Assembly: GCA_963752755.1 (NCBI GenBank)
Contig: CAVVZJ010000003.1
Location: forward strand, 558,001 to 622,000
DNA length: 64,000 nt
Direction: 5' to 3'
DNA from: CAVVZJ01 sp963752755
GTDB lineage: Bacteria > Planctomycetota > Planctomycetia > Isosphaerales > Isosphaeraceae
This document shows, one piece after another, positions 36,193 to 45,591 of the stretch. The number at the start of each line of letters is the position of its first letter. Position 1 is the first letter of the stretch. A model generated the notes under the pieces. The model had not been told where the DNA came from. It ran no database searches and was given only the letters and a program-made list of their open reading frames with translations. The position numbers and the translations under genes are program-made.

Positions 36193-36222
36193 TTGACGGA
36201 CTGTGACTCGATCAGGTATGGT
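36193..36222 (+). promoter_or_regulatory. Promoter candidate of the small hypothetical gene
   Basis: TTGACG (36193-36198), 18-base spacer, TATGGT (36217-36222). It indicates that coding starts downstream at 36343 and not at the in-frame TTG within this box. Confidence 0.45.
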
Positions 36223-36342
36223 TACCGCCAATCCATCGCCCGACACATCAAAGCCGATCGGCCCGGAGTTCCCTCAATGAGGAGGGTGCCGGCCGGGGAA
36301 TCGCCGATCGAGTTCTGGGCAGGGCCACGGAGGGCAACATCC

Positions 36343-36720
36343 ATGGAGCGGGCACTTCTTCTGCGGACAGCCAGGACGATCCGGACCGTCCTGGCGCGAA
36401 GCGGCTTCCGGGGCGGCTGGGTCGAGTCGGTCCGTCGCGACGGTAGCCGGCTGGTGATCGAGGTCCGCGACGGTCGGGAGCATCGGTTTTGCTTCGAGGG
36501 GGTGGTCAGCGCCTCGGGACTCGATGTGGTCGGCTTCGTCCACGGGGCCCACGTGGTCCGTGAGCCGGTCGGCGAGGACGGCCGACGAACGGGCGCCGCT
36601 CCGTTCCGGTTCAGCCTGATCGGGGAAGAGGCCCTGATCGAGGTCGTCGCGCGGTCGCTCCGGGTCGAGCAGCCGGAGGAATCGTCGACGCGGGGCGTCG
36701 CCCTCCGGGGCGCGACCTGA
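36343..36720 (+). CDS. Hypothetical protein
   Basis: A 125-residue protein. The compact part reads RTIRTVLARSGFRGGWVESVRRDGSRLVIEVRDGREHRFCFEG in its beginning and suggests a small alpha/beta fold with several strands. No signal peptide, membrane segment or catalytic motif is visible. GGAGGG at 36329-36334 supports the ATG at 36343; the frame is open further upstream but runs through a promoter. Function unknown. Confidence 0.6.
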   Translation: MERALLLRTARTIRTVLARSGFRGGWVESVRRDGSRLVIEVRDGREHRFCFEGVVSASGLDVVGFVHGAHVVREPVGEDGRRTGAAPFRFSLIGEEALIEVVARSLRVEQPEESSTRGVALRGAT

Positions 36721-36747
36721 TCGCGGGCGAGGCGTCGAGAGTCGGTC

Positions 36748-36776
36748 TTGACCGGGCGGGCGGGCCGCGTTATTGT
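36748..36776 (+). promoter_or_regulatory. Promoter of the CARDB surface-protein gene
   Basis: TTGACC (36748-36753), 17-base spacer, TATTGT (36771-36776). The gene starts 120 bases downstream. Confidence 0.5.
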
Positions 36777-36895
36777 TCCGCCAGACCCCAAGGACGGGTT
36801 GCCGAGTGCTGGCGCGCCCTGACCCGATTGAGCGGCCGAGTCCGCTCGCCGTGAGTCGCCCTTGATGCGCCACTTCTCAAGGAGGAGAAGACGCC

Positions 36896-38734
36896 ATGCC
36901 GTCCCATGACCGACGAGCCGCCGGGCGCCAACGCGCCTGGGGACGTGGCCCAATCATCCTGAAGTTCGAATCCCTCGAAGGCCGGCAGCTCCTGAGCCTC
37001 AGCACGGTCGGCTCAGGGATCGGTCTCGGCTCGGCCGAGACGACCACCACCGGCACCAACATCAGCAGCGATCCGACGAGCGTCGCCACCTCGATCAGCG
37101 ATGCCCTGACCGGCACGTCCACCAACAATACCGCCACGCTCGCCAACACGAGCGCCACGGCGACCACCACCGCGGCCGGCCTGCCCGACCTCGTCGCGGT
37201 CCGCTTCATGGCCCAGTCGAACCTCGACTGGGACCAGACGTTCAACGCGCAGATCGGCGTGATGAACCAGGGGACGGCCGCCACAACCAAGCCGTTCCTG
37301 ATCGACGTGTATGCCTCGCCCTCGATGAAGCTGAGCCAGGGGGCGGTCAAGATCGGGTCGATCCAGGTGCCGGCCGGGCTCAACCCGGGCCAGACCTTCC
37401 AGTTCGAGCGGGAGTTGACGACCCCGCAGGTCCCGGTGGCCAACCTGGCCCAGTCGCCGTCGTACTACCTGCTGTTGAACGTCGATGCGAACAACGACAT
37501 CGCCGAGTCCGACGAGTCGAACAACGTCAATCGCGGCTTCCAGGGGATGGACACCTCGATGGTGACCATCACGCCGCGGCAACCCTCCGACCTCAGGGCC
37601 GCCGGCCTCAGTGTGACGCCCCAGGCGCTGCAGTGGGGCGGCACCCTGCACGTCAAGGCGACCGTCCTCAACAACGGCCAGGGCAACGCGCCGCCGACGA
37701 ACGCCCGGATCATGCTCGCGCCCGCCAATACGAACCCCTTCGGTCCGGACGGCTACTCGATCGGCACGGTCGCCATGCCGGCCATCTCCGGCCACCAGTC
37801 GGTCACCGCCGAGCAGGACATCACCCTGCCGAGCGAGCCGCCCTCGACCCTGGCGAACCTCTCGAACTTCGTGATCACCCTCGTGCCCGACAGCGACGAG
37901 GTGGCCAATCCGGTCGTCTCGCCGGTCCAGCTCCAAGGCCAGGGGATCGACCAGGCCAGCCTTCAGATCACCCCGAAGGCCTCCACCACCCCGACCGCCC
38001 AGCTTCCCGACCTGGCGGTCACCTCGATCCAGAACCCGACGGCCGTCGCCTGGGGCGAGACCTTCACCGTCACCGCCAAGGTCCAGAACGACGGCCCCAC
38101 CGCCGCCGGCCCGTTCAAGGTCCGCTTCCTGCTGATCCAGGGCAATGACCAGAGCGCCCCCACGCTCGCCCTCGGCGATGCCCAGGTGCCCGGCCTCCAG
38201 GCTGGCTATACCCAGGATATCGTCCAGACGATCAAGCTCCCGGCCGGTGTGCCCGCGGGCCTCTCGTCCGCCATCGCCCAGGGGCGGATCGTCGCCGTGG
38301 TCAACCCCGACCACGCCCTCGACGAGTCGAGACTCGATAACAACACCCTGCTCTCGACGGCCGTCGGGCTCCAGGGCGTCGGCAGCACCGTTGACTCGAC
38401 ACCCGTCGTGACTGTGCTCACCCCGAGCACGCCAACCACCCCAACACCCTCCAATCCCCAGCCTCAAGGATCGTCGCAGACCCCCACGACGAATCCCACC
38501 GCCGTCACGGACGCCCGTCAGGCCGCCCGCCTGCGGCGGCTCGCCGCCCTGGAGGCGCGACGAGCACGCATGCAACTGCTGCTTCAGCAACGCCTTGAAC
38601 AGAATCAGCAGAGACTGCGAATCTATCGCGAACCGGCTGGCCAGCAAAACCCGAATATTTCCCCCGCCTTGCGTATCTTGTCGATGCGAGCCGCTCTCCA
38701 GAGCCGCCAGTCCAGCTCCGGAAAGCCAGCCTGA
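36896..38734 (+). CDS. Surface protein with three CARDB-like domains
   Basis: A 612-residue protein. The N-terminus has the planctomycete export/anchor motif FESLEGRQLLSL in place of a classic signal peptide. Three CARDB-type adhesion modules follow, each beginning with a PDL motif: LPDLVAVRF (about residue 95), PSDLRAAGLSV (about 227) and LPDLAVTSIQ (about 367), and each containing W-G/D-x-T-F strands and the AESDESNNV or DESRLDNN motif. A Ser/Thr/Pro linker and a Gln/Arg-rich helix end the protein. A cell-surface adhesive or matrix role is inferred. Confidence 0.85.
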   Translation: MPSHDRRAAGRQRAWGRGPIILKFESLEGRQLLSLSTVGSGIGLGSAETTTTGTNISSDPTSVATSISDALTGTSTNNTATLANTSATATTTAAGLPDLVAVRFMAQSNLDWDQTFNAQIGVMNQGTAATTKPFLIDVYASPSMKLSQGAVKIGSIQVPAGLNPGQTFQFERELTTPQVPVANLAQSPSYYLLLNVDANNDIAESDESNNVNRGFQGMDTSMVTITPRQPSDLRAAGLSVTPQALQWGGTLHVKATVLNNGQGNAPPTNARIMLAPANTNPFGPDGYSIGTVAMPAISGHQSVTAEQDITLPSEPPSTLANLSNFVITLVPDSDEVANPVVSPVQLQGQGIDQASLQITPKASTTPTAQLPDLAVTSIQNPTAVAWGETFTVTAKVQNDGPTAAGPFKVRFLLIQGNDQSAPTLALGDAQVPGLQAGYTQDIVQTIKLPAGVPAGLSSAIAQGRIVAVVNPDHALDESRLDNNTLLSTAVGLQGVGSTVDSTPVVTVLTPSTPTTPTPSNPQPQGSSQTPTTNPTAVTDARQAARLRRLAALEARRARMQLLLQQRLEQNQQRLRIYREPAGQQNPNISPALRILSMRAALQSRQSSSGKPA

Positions 38735-38861
38735 TCGCTCCGGTCACCATCAACCTGCGCCGTCGTTCGGCCTTGATCCGCAGAAACTTGAGAAAAAGCG
38801 CCAGGAGACTGGGCAATTTATTGATGGTCGGGTAATTCGTGGCTATGCTTTGGCTGAGTCA

Positions 38862-38899
38862 CGGGGTGGGTCGTGGATCACTGGATCGGACCCACCCCG
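38862..38899. other. 11-bp inverted repeat ahead of the hydrolase-like gene
   Basis: Arms 38862-38872 and 38889-38899 (CGGGGTGGGTC and complement) flank a 16-base loop that itself contains two GATC sites. It lies 69 bases before the start at 38968 and 128 bases after the CARDB stop. It could be a terminator or an operator. Confidence 0.4.
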
Positions 38900-38967
38900 G
38901 TTTCCTCCGCCGCGCGAGCCGCCAGCCCGCATCGCCACCAGGACAAGCACCCGAGGAGCCACCACGC

Positions 38968-39765
38968 ATGAATGGCGACCGTCGAATCACCCCCCCGTTC
39001 GAGGCGACGAGCGGGTCGGCGGCGCTGGCCGAGGCGCGATTCATCCCGCAGCGGTACGAGCCGAACTACGCCTATCCGCTGCTGGTCCTGCTGCATGGCC
39101 GGGGTGGCGACGAGCACCAGATGCTCGCCTCGATGCCGGCGATGAGCTGGCGCAACTACATCGGCCTGAGCCTGCGCGGGCCGGAGGCGCTGACCCGTCG
39201 CGGCACGCCGGCCGGCTTCGGCTGGGGGCCGTCGTTTGCCCGGCCCGACCGCTTGCCAGCGGATACCTTCCGCCCGAGAGAGCCGTCCGCCGAGGTCGTG
39301 AGACGGTCGCTGCGGGGTGACGCCCCCGACGCCACCGACCGGCTCGAGGACGGCGTCTTCGCCTCGATCCGCGAGCTGCGGCGTTCCTTGCACGTGCATT
39401 CCGAGCGGATCTTTCTGGTCGGCGTGGGCGAGGGTGCGGCGGTGGCGTATCGGCTGGGCCTGAGCTATCCCGAGCGGTTCGCCGGCGTGGTCGCCGTCAA
39501 CGGCTGGCTGCCCGCCTCAGGCGGGACCGGCTTCGCCCCGCTTGGACGCCTGAAGTCGTGCCGCGACCTGCGCGTCCTGGTCGTCCACGGCGAGTGGAAC
39601 GGCCGCGCCCCGATCGCCCGCGCCCGCCGCGACGTCTCCGTGCTCCGCGCCGGCGGCCTGAAGGTCGCCTTCCAGTCCTACCCCTGCGCCCACCGGCTCA
39701 GCAGCCCGATGCTCTCGGATGTCGATACCTGGCTGATCCACCAGTGTACCGAGGGCCTGATCTGA
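38968..39765 (+). CDS. Alpha/beta-hydrolase-fold protein lacking the catalytic Ser and Asp
   Basis: A 265-residue protein of the carboxylesterase/phospholipase (YpfH/esterase) type. YPLLVLLHGRGGDEHQML forms the oxyanion strand. At the nucleophile elbow the sequence is LVGVGEGAAVAYRLGLSYP, so Gly154 stands where Ser is expected. The acid position reads HGEWNGRAPI with Asn211 instead of Asp, while the His (CAHRLS, His242) remains. The fold is otherwise well preserved (FAGVVAVNGWLP). It is therefore probably a non-hydrolytic pseudo-enzyme or binding protein. The start at 38968 follows GAGGAGCC. Confidence 0.82.
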   Translation: MNGDRRITPPFEATSGSAALAEARFIPQRYEPNYAYPLLVLLHGRGGDEHQMLASMPAMSWRNYIGLSLRGPEALTRRGTPAGFGWGPSFARPDRLPADTFRPREPSAEVVRRSLRGDAPDATDRLEDGVFASIRELRRSLHVHSERIFLVGVGEGAAVAYRLGLSYPERFAGVVAVNGWLPASGGTGFAPLGRLKSCRDLRVLVVHGEWNGRAPIARARRDVSVLRAGGLKVAFQSYPCAHRLSSPMLSDVDTWLIHQCTEGLI

Positions 39766-40078
39766 ACGGCCGACCGCCCCTCTACAGAATCGCCCCCCGC
39801 AGGCCCATGGCCCGGCGGGTTCTTCCCGCGGACCCATCCTCCTCCGAGCAACCGCGCACGCCCACTCGGCCGCGCCCCCCGATCGCCCCATCGGTCACGC
39901 CCAGGTCCAACCTACAACTTCTCAATTCGAAACCATCCAGCTTTTTCTTGCATGACAAGACTTACCGCTTTAGAATGTCTCCAAGATCCAGAGGAGGTCA
40001 AATTCCCCTCATTTCGATCCCCTCTCGACTCCCGTTCGAGGGCCCCTCTCCACTCCTCCCCAGTGTTCGAGTTCATCG
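39766..40078. other. Intergenic region with strong promoter candidate
   Basis: 313 bases without a gene. The middle (39905-39980) is richer in A and T and contains the promoter at 39947-39975. No clear ribosome site precedes the ATG at 40079. Confidence 0.45.
39947..39975 (+). promoter_or_regulatory. Promoter upstream of the sigma-factor cassette
   Basis: TTGCAT (39947-39952), exactly 17 bases, TAGAAT (39970-39975, five of six consensus). It is the best-formed vegetative promoter in the window and would drive the genes at 40079 and 40848. Confidence 0.6.
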
Positions 40079-40804
40079 ATGGACGCAAACGACATCGAAG
40101 GCGAGCGAAACACGCCGAACTCTACGCCCGACGGAGACGGCCAGGGCGATCAGCAACCCCGGAGCGAACAACAGCCGGATGCTCGACCTCAAGGCGATCA
40201 ACCGCCAGGGGAGCCGGTGAGCTCGCAATCGCCGGATCCGACACCCGCCCCTCCCCGCCAGAAGACAGTGGGAGACTTCTTCGAGTTCCTGGCGCAATCC
40301 ATCACCTCGCTGATCGGCGCCGCGATCAAGATCGAGGACGTTGAGCCCCACGCGAGACTCTGCGTGATCGTCTGCTTGATCCTCATCGTGCCATCCATCC
40401 TATTTCCGTTCTATTGGTATATCAGTCAGGCGTACCAGGGGCGGCCCGTGCAAAACTGGCAGCCCGTCCTCGCGATGCTCACGGCAGTGGCCTTCGGGCT
40501 GATCGCGTACGCCGCCTGCCTGTCGGGAATGAAGACGCAAAAGGACCAAAGCCATCAGCGCTTCCGGCAAGATCTCGCGATGATCCGAGCCAAGATTGAT
40601 TGGTCGCCCGACCATCCGTCGAAAACAGAGCGTAGGGATCTCTTCGCGGTGATGAAGAACGGGAAACTCTCCGCTTCCCACACCGGCCGGGGTGACCAGT
40701 TCCGGACCCTGGAGCGTCTCGAATCGTGCTGCGATCGAGGACGCGATAAAATCCAGGCGGCGCTGGATTTGCTCGATGCGTATGCCAGGGAGTATAGTCG
40801 ATAG
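40079..40804 (+). CDS. Two-helix membrane protein preceding a sigma factor
   Basis: A 241-residue protein. The first 60 residues are polar and rich in Gln, Pro and Asp, predicted disordered. A short helix (KTVGDFFEFLAQSITSLIGAAI) leads to two membrane segments (LCVIVCLILIVPSILFPFYWYI and AMLTAVAFGLIAYAACLSGM). The C-terminal 90 residues are helical and charged and would lie on the same side as the N-terminus. No family recognised. Its stop lies 44 bases before the sigma-factor start, so co-transcription is likely, and it may hold or sense for the sigma factor. Confidence 0.7.
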   Translation: MDANDIEGERNTPNSTPDGDGQGDQQPRSEQQPDARPQGDQPPGEPVSSQSPDPTPAPPRQKTVGDFFEFLAQSITSLIGAAIKIEDVEPHARLCVIVCLILIVPSILFPFYWYISQAYQGRPVQNWQPVLAMLTAVAFGLIAYAACLSGMKTQKDQSHQRFRQDLAMIRAKIDWSPDHPSKTERRDLFAVMKNGKLSASHTGRGDQFRTLERLESCCDRGRDKIQAALDLLDAYAREYSR

Positions 40805-40847
40805 CAGGGGAGCCGACGGTCCCCGAAGTGTGCAGGGAACCGGCCTT

Positions 40848-41365
40848 ATGAGCGTCTCCCCCAGCCCATCCATCGAATTTGATCCCTTGCTCCAGAACCT
40901 GCTCGCCGCGCAGGTCCTGGAACGGGTTTTGCGCCCATCCACCGGCCTTGCGGGCGGCTGATCACCTACCAGGACTTCCTCCAGGACATCCTCGTCAAGG
41001 CCCTGGAGCATCGGGACTCGTTTCGTGGACGTACCTCCCGAGAATTGATCGCCTGGTTCAAGGCGATCGGCCGCCAGCACATGGTCAATGTCCTGCGTCA
41101 AGCGCACCGACAGGCCGCGACGCCGCTGCCAGCTCAGCTGGCGGAACGGGAAGACAAGTCGGCGACCGACCGCCTCTGGCTAGCCGAGGTAACCCGTTCT
41201 CTGACGCCGAAGGAAAACGACCTCCTGGAACTGCGATACCAACGGGGCCTATCCTGGACCGAGGTCGCCAGAATCCTCAAGGTCTCGCCTAATGCCTTGG
41301 CCCAGAGGCATTTGCGCTTGCTCGCCAGACTCCGAACACTCCGCAATGGGATTCACGAATTGTGA
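40848..41365 (+). CDS. ECF-type sigma-70 factor, one frameshift
   Basis: RNA polymerase sigma factor. Region 2 is read as YQDFLQDILVKALEHRDSFRG and ELIAWFKAIGRQHMVNVLRQ. Region 4 is ENDLLELRYQRGLSWTEVARIL, with the recognition helix VSPNALAQRHLRLLARLR. The N-terminus (MSVSPSPSIEFDPLLQNLLAAQ) is in another frame, and the change lies near 40945 inside a C/G-rich stretch. Start at the ATG 40848. Planctomycete genomes contain many such factors. No zinc-finger anti-sigma is encoded beside it; membrane proteins flank it on both sides. Confidence 0.83.
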
Positions 41366-41394
41366 AGATTCCGTGAAGACCGCGTGAAGAGTGT
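41362..41394 (+). promoter_or_regulatory. Three 11-bp-spaced GTGAAGA direct repeats
   Basis: GTGAAGA begins at 41362, 41373 and 41384, exactly one helical turn apart, starting at the sigma-factor stop codon. A TATAGA -10-like box lies at 41419-41424. Direct repeats at 11-base spacing are the usual binding layout of OmpR/PhoB-type response regulators. Confidence 0.5.
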
Positions 41395-41768
41395 CATCTC
41401 AAACCCCCGCGAGCGTTCTATAGATTGGCCTGAACCGGCTCGTGGGACCGGGGCGTGGATCGTGCAGACCGTTTGGTGGTGCGCCAGGACGGCGTGATCC
41501 CGTCTGCATCGTTACCCTCGCGGCGATCCTCACCTCCTCGGGGAGGCGCCCCGATCGGGGTACCCCCCCAACCTCGGTGTCGGTTTCTGACGCACGGGCC
41601 CCCGGCCCGATCGTCGCGCCTGACGGGACCCAACGCAATTGTCGAATCTCAACGCCTTCCTTCCGTATCGCAGGACCCCACGGAACGAAAACCGATCCGG
41701 CTTGGTGGGTTCGCGGTCCGGAAGACCCGGTCCGCGGGCCACCAGCCCCAAGACCCAGAGTACATTCG
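41395..41768. other. Leader region before the coiled-coil membrane gene
   Basis: No credible gene. It includes the TATAGA box (41419-41424) and a GC-rich leader of about 340 bases. Open frames here are out of phase with each other and lack family similarity. Confidence 0.35.
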
Positions 41769-43251
41769 ATGGCCGCCGAGCCGCACAGATTCGGGGAGGC
41801 GTCTGAGGCTGACGTCTCCTCCCCCGACAACATCGCCGATGCCCTGATCCGATACTCGGATCTCATCGCCAGGTACGGCCCCGACTCGAAAGAGGCCCAG
41901 AAACTATACGCCCGATTCGCGAATGACCCCGAGTTTACCGACCTGGCCAAGGTCTGCCGTGATGTCGCAAGCAACACCCCTCAAACCTACGCCACCCGGC
42001 GTCGGCCGGTCGAGGGCGGCTCCGGTCGTCGCCGCGGTCGTACTCGCGATCGCGATGTTCGCTGTCGCCATCTCGTCCGCCTATTGGTACTCCGACACTC
42101 TCGCCGTGAACGGCAAATTGAAGTTGAGACTCCAGGAGGCCCAGGTTTCCGTTGCCCAGCAGGAGGCGCACCTGGCCGACCTGCAAAAGCAGCATCATCT
42201 CCTCGACGATCAGTTTACCAAGGCAAACGATCAACTCGACCAGGCTCGGAGCCAAATCGCCCTGGCCCAAACGCAAGCGATCAGCGACACGCTTCAGATC
42301 GCCTCCTTGAAGCGGGAAAACCAAGAACTCCAGAAGCAGACCGCCGCGATGGAGGCGCACCTGGCCGACCTGCAAAAGCAGCATCATCTCCTCGACGATC
42401 AGTTTACCAAGGCAAACGATCAACTCGACCAGGCTCGGAGCCAAATCGCCCTGGCCCAAACGCAAGCGATCAGCGACACGCTTCAGATCGCCTCCTTGAA
42501 GCGGGAAAACCAAGAACTCCAGAAGCAGACCGCCGCGATGGAGGATGCCAGAAGGCGATTCACCCTCGCCGGGCGGGGCTACTCCGGCCCGCTCGTGCTC
42601 GGTGCCCATACCCTCGGCATGCTCCTGGACGCCGAGAACCTCCTGGCCATCTGGAGGCTCTCGCCGAAGAGCGAGAGGTCCAGCGGGGTTCACAAGCTGG
42701 CGCTATCGTCCATCGACCATAGCCGCATGCTGATCGGCGTATCCTCGAAGGTCCTCAACTCCGAAGATGTCCGAGGTGAATCCCAGGAGCGGTATCTCGT
42801 CTTCCAGAGCAAGGCACGCGAGCTTTCCACGGCGCTCAGGGAGCTGGCGAATGCTGAGTCGGCAGATGCGGCCCCGATCGAGAAGCACGACATCGAGGCC
42901 TCGACCACGATGATCCTCGCGACCTTCGCCTGCTCCAGCGAGCTCTACGCAGACCACCTCGACGATCTGGCCGGTTGGCTTCAGGGGATCAGCGGAACGC
43001 GGCAGATCTCCGACGAGGTCATCAACACAATCGACAAACACGCTCCCATGATGTCGCATATGGGTGAAGAAGCCTGGAAAATGGTGGACTTCGAGAGGGA
43101 TTTGGATTCCACATCGTCGCGGATGGCTGTGGAGGCCGCCCGGAGGTCACGCGAGGCGATGCAGGCGTATCATGCCTACCGGGCCAGTGTGATCCCGCCC
43201 CGCTCCTCCCGGCTGGAGCCCGGTGCCACGTCGACGCCGGTCCCAGACTGA
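41769..43251 (+). CDS. Membrane-anchored coiled-coil protein with exact internal duplication, one frameshift
   Basis: The protein probably starts at 41769 with a helical cytoplasmic domain (ALIRYSDLIARYGPDSKEAQ, then NDPEFTDLAKVCRDV). After a frame change near 41960 comes a membrane helix (APVVAAVVLAIAMFAVAISSAY). Next is a coiled coil made of two identical 63-residue units (EAHLADLQKQHHLLDDQF to KQTAAM), then a helical C-terminal domain of about 230 residues (LGAHTLGMLLDAENLLAIW, SSELYADHLDDLAGWL). If there is no indel, an ATG at 41962 or 41923 would start a shorter protein. A signal-transmission or structural role next to the sigma factor is inferred. Confidence 0.72.
42163..42540 (+). repeat. 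Exact 189-bp tandem duplication
   Basis: Copies 42163-42351 and 42352-42540 are identical base for base. The unit is 63 codons, equal to nine heptads, so the coiled-coil register is kept. Identity at every third-codon position means the duplication is very recent or an assembly artefact. Confidence 0.92.
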
Positions 43252-43353
43252 GCTCCGCTTGGCGAGGTCGTCCCGGTCCTGAGCCTCAACGGTCCGACTC
43301 CACGCCATCGCGAAGACCGCAACTTCGCGATGGCAACGCTCCTCGGACCCCCC

Positions 43354-44528
43354 TCACACCGGCGCCGGCGTCTCGGTCATGTTCATCAGGGTTTCGACGA
43401 CGTCGAACGCCGCGCGGGGCTTGGCGAGCAGGCGGGTGCGGTCCTGCATGGCGGCGAGGCGGGCGGGGTCGTCGAGCAGGCGGTCGATCTTGTAAGTGAG
43501 CGTGGGCAGGTTGTTGCAACGGATCGCGACGCCGTTCTCCAGCAGGTGGTCGCTGTTGCGCTCCTCCTGGCCGGGGATTGGGTTGACGACGACGAAGACC
43601 AGGCCGCGAGCGAGGGCCTCGCTGGTCGTCAGGCCGCCGGGCTTGCCGACGATCAGGTCGCTGGCGGCCATGTACTCGTGCATGGCCGATGTGTAACCGA
43701 TCACCTTCAGGCTCACGCGGGGATGCCGCGCCTGCTGCGACGCCAAGCGGTCGAGCTGGGCCTTCAGCTCGGCGTTCCGGCCGCAGACGGCGATCACCTG
43801 CGCCGGGTGCTGGAGCCGGAGGAGCAGGGAGAGGACCGTCTCGACCCGGCCGACCCCGAAGCCGCCGGCCGAGACCAGGATTGTCGTCCGGTTCGGGTCG
43901 AGGTCATGCTTGCGGCGGGCCTGCTGCTTGTCGAGCGGTCGGGCGAACTCCGGGTCAATCGGGATGCCGGAGACGGAGATCTTGCCGGCCGGGACGCCGA
44001 GTTCCTCCAGGTGGACGCGGGTTTCCTCCAACGCCACGAAGTAATGCTCGTAGTGGTCGCAGAGCCAGAGGGCATGGACGTCGAAGTCGGTGATCACGAT
44101 CGCCTGCCGGGTGGTCAACTGCTTGCGCTTGCGGGCCTTGAGCCAGGAGATGATCTCGGCGGGCAGCGAATGGGTGCAGACGGTCACGTCGGGCTGATAG
44201 CTCTCCAGCAGCTTGACGAACGGCCCGACGTTCAGCTTGTCGAAGGCGAGCTTGCGTCTCCGGCTCTTCCACGGCTTGTCGAACTGGTCATACAGCCAGC
44301 CGAGCACCTCGGGCATCTTGTTGACCATGTCGAGGTACATCTTCGAATACAGGGTGCGGAACATCGGATTGGTGTATTCGAGGATGTCGAAATGGCTGAC
44401 ATCCCAGTCGCAGGCCGACTCGCCGCAGGCGCGCTCGATGGCCCTCGCGGCGCTGAGGTGCCCGGCACCGGCGGAGGCCGAGAGGATCAGGAGACGCTTG
44501 CGGTGATTGGGCGCGGGCTGGCAGGCAT
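43354..44528 (-). CDS. MGDG-synthase-like glycosyltransferase (GT28), one frameshift
   Basis: Processive or monogalactosyl-diacylglycerol synthase-type glycosyltransferase that adds sugars to diacylglycerol at the membrane. The N-terminal motif LLILSASAGAGHLSAARAIE is canonical, followed by DILEYTNPMFRTLYSKMY and VTVCTHSLPAEIISWLK. The C-terminal nucleotide-sugar domain has ILVSAGGFGVGRVE, ASDLIVGKPGGLTTSEALARG and NPIPGQEERNSDHLLENG. The N-terminus MPASPRP is joined to the rest by a frame change near 44513; without it the only in-frame start is at 44364, which would remove the first motif. Its stop faces the stop of the coiled-coil gene. Confidence 0.87.
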
Positions 44529-45591
44529 GGCGGGCTCGGTGGTCGCGATCACCGGAATTCCCTCCCGAACGGCCCAGCGTCGATCGCCGGTTGGGGGCTT
44601 CTTCATTTTATCCGATGACCTCACCGAACGATATCGGTCGCGACGGTCGGGGCCCTGAGCAGCGGGCCCGCTGCTGCTGTCCGGTTTGGCCTGGTGGGAC
44701 AGCCGCCCCCGGCTGTCGTCCGGTCGGTTCGTGTCCAAGAAGCGGGTCCGAGCCCGGACCGTCGAGCAGTTCGAGAGTCGGCCGGAGGAGAACACCGCGA
44801 GAATTCAGAAAACTGCCAGCAAAGGGCGATAATCGCCGCCCCGAATTCGGAAGATAACTTCGAGGCGTCGGCGATCGCGGTCCGCGCCCACGATCCCGCA
44901 ACGGCCGGAGCTCTCCCGGACCTCTCGCAAATCGGTCACGCCGATGACAGCACCACGGTATTCTCACGCTGCTAGCTTGCCAGACAACCTCCAACGCTCC
45001 GGCGCGCGCCGGCGAGTGTTCGGCATTCCGGAACTCGCATCCCGTCGAGACGCGCCGTCGTGGCCGGCATCTCCAGGCGCCGAACGAACTTCACAATGGG
45101 CAATTTGCTACCCGATCTTCTTTGCAGGACAATCTGTTATGGAATGCTCCGAAACGTCCCCAGGGGCGTCCCTGGAGTGTCCTCGAGCACGAACCGTCCT
45201 ACCCTTCGGACCAGACACACGGTCTCTCGAACGTGGTGGCTTGCGCGATTCAACCATCGACTCCCCGTCAACGATCTGGTCCCGCGGAGCCGAAACCCTG
45301 CCGATCGGAGCAAAAAAACCACCCCAACAGCCTCTCTTGCCACGCCCACGACGCGATCCCGAGAACCTGGTTCGCGTTTGCCGATTTCGAATCGAACCCA
45401 CCTGCCAGAATGGCAGTCGCCCGGGGCGGCCGATCGGTGGCGGCTCGACTCGGGACGAACCGTCCAACCCCAGGCGTCGCCCGACCCTCGCGACGTGCGT
45501 TGGGCTGTGGTAGGTTTTGTGGCCTGGGGGCAGTCTCGGTGGACGATCGCCCCGCTCTCGCCGTGACGCCACGATTCGGAGATCCGCACCC
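44529..45591. other. Long region without a recognisable gene
   Basis: 1063 bases between the glycosyltransferase and the GH2 gene, which are divergently transcribed. Several open frames exist but overlap in all directions, lack ribosome sites and show no family motif. The only feature is the dispersed palindrome at 44698-44717. A small regulatory RNA or decayed genes cannot be excluded. Confidence 0.4.
44698..44717. repeat. Dispersed 20-base palindrome, third copy
   Basis: Exact reverse complement of the palindromes at 27285-27304 and 27315-27334. The flanks also agree in part (GGTGGGA before, and GGTTCGTGT some 11 bases after), which supports a shared mobile or REP-like origin. Confidence 0.75.

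Noticed and set aside
44944..45513. Overlapping open frames in the 1-kb gap before the GH2 gene
   Set aside because: No ribosome sites, no motifs, and frames overlap on both strands; treated as non-coding.
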